This document shows, one piece after another, positions 59,500 through 64,000 of a DNA stretch of 64,000 bases. The translations under genes and the position numbers were made by a program. The number at the start of each line of letters is the position of its first letter. The stretch's first letter is position 1. The notes below the pieces were generated by a model, which was not told where the DNA came from, made no database searches, and saw only the letters and a list, made by a program, of their open reading frames with translations. This stretch comes from Capsicum annuum (taxonomy: Eukaryota; Streptophyta; Magnoliopsida; Solanales; Solanaceae), in NCBI RefSeq assembly GCF_002878395.1, contig NW_025862266.1:69385-133384 (forward strand). The letters run 5' to 3'.

Positions 59500-60235
59500 A
59501 CATCCCTTAGATATCATTTTTTCTTGCCCTATGATCAGAAATAAGCTGACCCCTAAGTGCTAAAGTACTACTTCTCCACTCTAGGATAGGTTCATTTGAA
59601 ATCTAGAATTGGATAATTTTCTGCAGTCAACTAAGGCATAGCAGGAATAAAGCCAATCCATACCAAGAATGACATCAAAATATGTCATCGCTAATTGTAC
59701 TAAGTTTGCTGAAGTGACTTTCTGAGACACCATAGTCAGACAGTTCCTGTATACCCACCAGGCCATGATAGAATTACCCACTGGGGTAGAGATTGAAAAA
59801 GGCTATACTAGGATTTTGGGACTGACTCCGAAGTCAACAGCTATATAAGGAGTTACAAAGGACAAGGAAGCTCCTGGATCTAGCAAAGCATAAATATGTA
59901 AATGGTAAACTTGTAATGTACCAGTGACCATATTAGGAGATATTTCTTGATCTTGTTGGCACTGAAGTGCATAGAGTCTTAGGCGTTGCCCACTGATGGC
60001 ACTAGAAGAGGCACCCTACTGAGTTAGGCGATCGGATGGAACTGACCACTGATGGGACTGGTCGTATTGGCATAACTCCCTACCTTTTTAATCAATTACC
60101 TGACACTCCCAAGTTTAACGGCTTGGCTTGCCACACCCGAAGCACACACCACTATCAGCTCTACAGTTTCTCTGGTGGTTTCTGCCATATTTCTAGCAAA
60201 GAGGATTTATTCGGGCATTGCTAACACTTCCCTGG
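59500..60235 (-). pseudogene. Protease and zinc knuckles of D1
   Basis: 59581-59781 holds the protease C-terminal part with NSIMAWWVYRNC, YFDVILGMDWLYSCYA and the link to RT. Upstream at about 59870-59940 is the active-site region ALLDPGASLSF. At 60120-60200 two adjacent knuckle-like motifs are seen (KYGRNHQRNC, then VCFGCGKPS), the first with a stop in place of a ligand-region residue. Confidence 0.7.
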
Positions 60236-60239
60236 GGTT

Positions 60240-61128
60240 TAAGGCCTAATGCCCTATCTCTATTGCCATCTCTAAATTTTAGAACTGGGGCACTAGCTGA
60301 GGATGGAGATGGAACAGAGGGTTTAGAATGAAATTGAGAATGATTTCCACCCTCAAACTTATGTTGAGCGAAGTTAAAACTACCAATTCTTGCTCTCTTA
60401 TTCTCCCTCTACTTCTTTTTATTCTTAGCCTCCTTTATCTGCTAAGCATGGACCATGAGCCCGGATATGTCCATCTCCTTAATCAGCATTGTGGTCCTAT
60501 ACTCTTTGACCATACTATTAGACACACCCAACACAAGCTTACTTCTCTTAGATCTACTATCTGCTACCACGTGAGGGGCATATCTGTCTAAATGAGTAAA
60601 CTTGAGAGAATACTTTTGTACCATCATGTTGCCCTACCTAAGATTTATAAACTCCCAAACCATAGCCTTCCTTAACTCTAGTACGAAGAACCTGTTGAGG
60701 AAAGCAGTGGCAAACTCCGCCCTTTCTATGGGCCCTACATCTATGACCCTCTCTGCCTTCTACTACTTAAACCATGAGTGAGCCACACCCTGTAACGGAT
60801 ATGCAACCAACTCAGAACTCTCACTAGCAGACACTCACATAATTTCTATAACCTTGTACACCTTATCAAGGAACTCCTGTGGGTCTTCATTTAATTTTGA
60901 CCTGGTAAAAGATGAAGGGTTATTCGAGTAAAGTTCCAAATTCTAGCAGCTACAGTATTGGCCATTGGGTTGGCCGGAATGGTAGTTGGGCATTTATTTT
61001 GGGAAGCCACTGAATTAGCTAAGGTAGTAAATGTAGCCATAAATTCTGCATGGGAGAATTGCTTGTCCGGTGGATTTACTTGGTCGGGTTGAGGGGTTGG
61101 CTGATTTTCCGTTCTTCTTGGAAGGCAT
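60240..61128 (-). pseudogene. Gag of D1
   Basis: A plausible Gag start codon lies at 61128 on the - strand, giving MPSKKNGKSANPSTRPSKST. Frameshifted remnants follow: NPSSFT, KLNEDPQEFLDKVYKVIEIM, SELVAYPLQGVAHSWFK and, at 60442-60627, YSLKFTHLDRYAPHVVADSRSK... with KLVLGVSNSMVKEY. These are capsid landmarks of this clade. Several frameshifts and stops are present. The leader to the 5' LTR is at 61129-61327. Confidence 0.75.
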
Positions 61129-61327
61129 ATTCTTTAAACGGAAGGAAGAAAGGATTAGACTGAGAACTTAATTTGAGCATATTCTCACTCTTACGACATA
61201 AATACTGAAAGAAGGGAAACTTTTCCTAAAATATCTCATAGCCTCTCGTCCATAACTGTGGTGCGCTACACACCCATTCACAAAACTCTACTTGATATGG
61301 CTTTTAGACTTCTTAACGTCATGAGTC

Positions 61328-63830
61328 TGTACCCCGAATGCTACACGGTGCTAATGTTCCCAAAGGACCACCAAATAACCCATGATCGGTACCTATTGTG
61401 AGCACTGTATAATATTCTATTAACACTATGATAACAATAAAACTAAAATAAATGCAGAAGGTAAGCTAAATTCACTATAAGGTTCATTACCAAAAGCACA
61501 TACTAAATTTTTGAAAATTAAATGCTAAAACATCTATCTGAAAATACTCTAGTTTGAAAGCCTCTAACTGTCTGAGTTATGGAGTTGATGGGACAAGCTT
61601 TCAACTAACTCCAACTACTAAAAACTGTGTATAAATACTAAAATAACACTATCCTAGAACTATGAGAAATTACCACTAAGTCTGCTACTGATGGGATAGG
61701 CTGCTAAGTGTAGTCAGGAGCCCGTGTATCTGAACCTATGATATAAGACTTCATAGTGCAAAAGAAAGGTATGTGTCAGTACTTTAAATGTACTGGTATA
61801 CTAAGTGAGGTAGGATGATATGTATGGGTTCATATGCATGAACAATAACTGACTGAGTAACATGAACATAACTGAATGGGGGAAAACATGCATGATTACA
61901 TAAACTGTAACTGAGATCATATTAACACTAATTACTAAGCTCCAAATTACTGATTTATTGATATTTGAGTTTACTGATACTGTATAACTAATAACTGAGT
62001 GACTGTATCTAATAGACATGCTTCTGTAGAACTAATATGAGTTCTATACTAATCTGAGAGACTGTATCTGATAGTCATAAATCTGTAGAACTGAGCTAAG
62101 TTCTTAAACTGAGTTGGGTGACTGTATCTGACAGTCCTAATTCTGTAGAAATGAACTGAGTTCTATACTGAGATTGAAACTGAAACTATGGGAGGTAATT
62201 ATCTAACCGACATGCCCTAAATCTGAACTGATGGGGTATAACCTGTGACCCCAATTGGAAGGGTGCTAATACCGTGCCCTAGGTACTAACACTAAAAACC
62301 AAGACTCCAATCCTAACTGATGGGTGACACTTGGGCGGAGCTAAGCCTAATCTGACTGGTGACCCCTGGGAGGTAGTCAAGCATAGTCTGAAGGGTGCCT
62401 CCTCATCCTGGACTAGCTACACAGTTCTAGAGTTCAAGGATTTTCTACTAACGACTCTGTCTATCTGATGGGAAAGCCGCCATCCTTTCTCTCACTCAGT
62501 GCTGAATCCTACTCCCAACTAAATAAAAACTGAATTGATTCTTAGACTGCACTAGACTTGATTGAATTATTACTGATCATACCATCTGACTGAATTGAAC
62601 ACTGAACTGAGATTATGACTGATTACTGAGTACTACTATTCATGATACTACTGAGACTATTCTGTAACTACAGTAGCTCTAAATCAACAATTAGGTTTTT
62701 GGGTATTAAATACCCCCAGACTCAATAGCATGAAAAGTAAACATGGTCTTACATTAGAGGCATAATAGTACTTTCTTGCTAACAATGCATTTAATTAGAC
62801 ATTTTGTCAAACACTTGATGTACAAGCACTCATGTATGAATAGAATCAGATAATACATGTCTTGCTCTCATTAGGCAATTCATATAAGCAATTTATCAAA
62901 CACATTGGGGGACATGATATATACCCATAATACACAACAACATGTAAACATCATAACATAAATTTCCAAAATCCACACTTTCAAGGGCTTAAACGTGAAT
63001 CACATGATACTACATACATTATAATCAAATCCATATGAAGCTTGTAATAGACAATGAATTAGAAACTCAATTATTATTAAAATGATGAATATACTTAAAT
63101 CCAATCATAGAAGTCATGAAATCAAATTAGTTGATGTTCAAAAGAGTTTCTTGGGCTCCAAAGGTAGAAGGAATCCTTGGATGAACACTTCACATACCTG
63201 GATACTTGAATTCTGGAAGATTTATGGTGAAATGCTTGGGATTTGAATCTTGAATTGAAAACCCTAGGTCTTGTTCTTGAGTAATTTTAGAGAGAATTAG
63301 TATGATTTACCTATGGAGGGCTGAATTTTATGTTTTTGGGGATGAATAGTCATTGGAAAAAGACCTAAATACCCCTAAGGACCCAGAATCTTAATGATTG
63401 AAAAGTGACTTAGTGATGCACAAATCAACGCATTGCGTCAATGGGGTAAATGCGATGGCTGATGCATCCTGCCAAGTCTGCATCAGCTCACTAGTATTTG
63501 ACACTGGGAGCCAAGGAAAAATATTGATCGATGCGGTGGGCAATGTGGTGCTTTGAGTTCGCATTGATACACTGTTTTTCACTCCTAAACTTGCTTCAAA
63601 TGGTGTTCAAAAAATTTGAAACTCGTCCGAGAACACCTAATGGCATTCCTGATCATAAAGGAACTTAAAGATCGACATTTAATGGTCATAAGGGTCACAA
63701 AATAATATCAACAACTATACAGGCTAAAATAACTCTAAGTATAAATACTTGGCTGAAATTATCTAAGTATAGGACCCCCTTATCAAGCTCTAAGGGCTGA
63801 GTTAAGCTTAATAATTTTTGGGGTCTTACA
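61328..63830 (-). repeat. 5' LTR of array D
   Basis: 2,503 bp, TGTACCCCGAATG to GGGGTCTTACA. It is homologous to 47916-50492 with many substitutions and indels, so the array is old. The adjoining leader (61295-61327, ending CATGAGTC) lacks a recognisable tRNA-Met primer site; comparison with B suggests a small deletion there. An inverted repeat TGATGCA / TGCATCA lies at 63460-63485, about 345-370 nt from the LTR start. The frame at 61801-62019 mirrors 48405-48623 and is not a gene. Confidence 0.85.
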
Positions 63831-63835
63831 AAAGG
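63831..63835 (+). repeat. Target-site duplication AAAGG (right)
   Basis: Right-hand partner of 47911-47915. Confidence 0.9.
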
Positions 63836-64000
63836 ACTTTTCCAGCAAGCATAGCTAGTCCTCCTTCAATGAGACTACAAAAATCTCTGGTGGTTGTATA
63901 TAGATGTCCTCCTCAAGTTCTCCACGTAAGAATTCTATTTCGACATCCAACTGCTCAAGCTCAAGATTGTACATAGCCACAATACCAAGCAAGTCTCAAA
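63836..64000 (-). pseudogene. Copia RT N-terminal part, continues beyond the window
   Basis: The - strand reading gives a block similar to the copia RT phrase LDVKTAFLHGDLEEEIYM (here LEQLDVEIEFLRGELEED, then IYIQPPEIF), followed by a degenerate LLEKS-type end at the insertion point. It joins in register with 47915 downward, across the inserted array, at the KSLYGLKQ motif. The rest of the copia element lies to the right of the window. Confidence 0.75.

Larger units (their letters stand above)
47916..63830 (-). mobile_element. Three-LTR tandem gypsy array D, with AAAGG target duplication
   Basis: A 15,915-bp unit on the - strand with this order: 5' LTR (61328-63830), complete-order internal region D1 (56233-61327), truncated middle LTR (54534-56232), internal region D2 lacking most of gag (50493-54533), 3' LTR (47916-50492). 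AAAGG flanks the whole unit on both sides. It therefore entered the copia RT gene once, and the second internal region was gained later by unequal recombination or duplication. Both internal regions carry broken gag-pol frames. Confidence 0.85.

Noticed and set aside
1..64000. tRNA genes, operons, origins, riboswitches or bacterial-type defence systems
   Set aside because: None seen on either strand. The composition, LTR elements and NF-YC relic show plant nuclear DNA, and the only tRNA-like words are primer binding sites.

Overview
This is a gene-poor, AT-rich stretch of a plant nuclear genome. It consists mostly of old, nested LTR retrotransposons. I infer a solanaceous host, most likely pepper (Capsicum) or a close relative. 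The evidence is Ty3/gypsy elements with a tRNA-Met primer site and 2-3 kb LTRs, a Tat/Ogre-like LTR, a Tnt1-type copia remnant, a Stowaway MITE, and a DUF1985/Ulp1-type transposon-associated gene that I recall as abundant in pepper. The genus is an inference from memory of these families. No intact host gene was found.

Layout. 1-943: tail of a + strand LTR. 944-14392: gypsy element A (- strand), whose left LTR is split by a 4.06 kb Tat/Ogre-like solo LTR (2508-6569, CCAAC duplication). 14393-14895: remnant of a + strand copia RNase H domain into which A inserted. 15154-17999: truncated LTR joined to a gag-protease fragment (E). 18009-23177: LTR-Z, split by solo LTR-Y (20039-23004, TCAAG duplication). 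23178-35208: two head-to-tail gypsy elements, B (truncated) and C (complete domain order), sharing an internally deleted LTR. 35209-40755: remnants of a DUF1985/Ulp1-type gene on opposite strands, a 21-bp minisatellite and a 55-bp tandem repeat. 40761-42824: solo LTR (TTTTA duplication). 42831-43082: Stowaway-like MITE. 43347-44057: NF-YC pseudogene, the only recognisable host gene. About 45640-45895: a fragment resembling mitochondrial 26S rRNA. 46406-47915 plus 63836-64000: a - strand copia element, interrupted inside its reverse transcriptase by a 15.9 kb three-LTR gypsy array (47916-63830, AAAGG duplication).

All the gypsy elements run on the - strand and share the order gag-protease-RT-RNase H-integrase. 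Every polyprotein is broken by stops and frameshifts, and several have lost catalytic residues, so none should be autonomous. The nesting gives a relative history: copia before gypsy array D; copia before A before the Tat LTR; LTR-Z before LTR-Y. Three solo LTRs with perfect 5-bp duplications and two tandem LTR-internal-LTR arrays show that homologous recombination between LTRs has been the main force shaping the locus.

The most interesting cross-cutting pattern is that at least six unrelated-looking LTRs each carry their own short palindromic motif or motif array, roughly 170-770 nt from the LTR 5' end. I found no previously undescribed enzymatic or defence system. Boundaries and identities come from reading the sequence by eye, without database searches.
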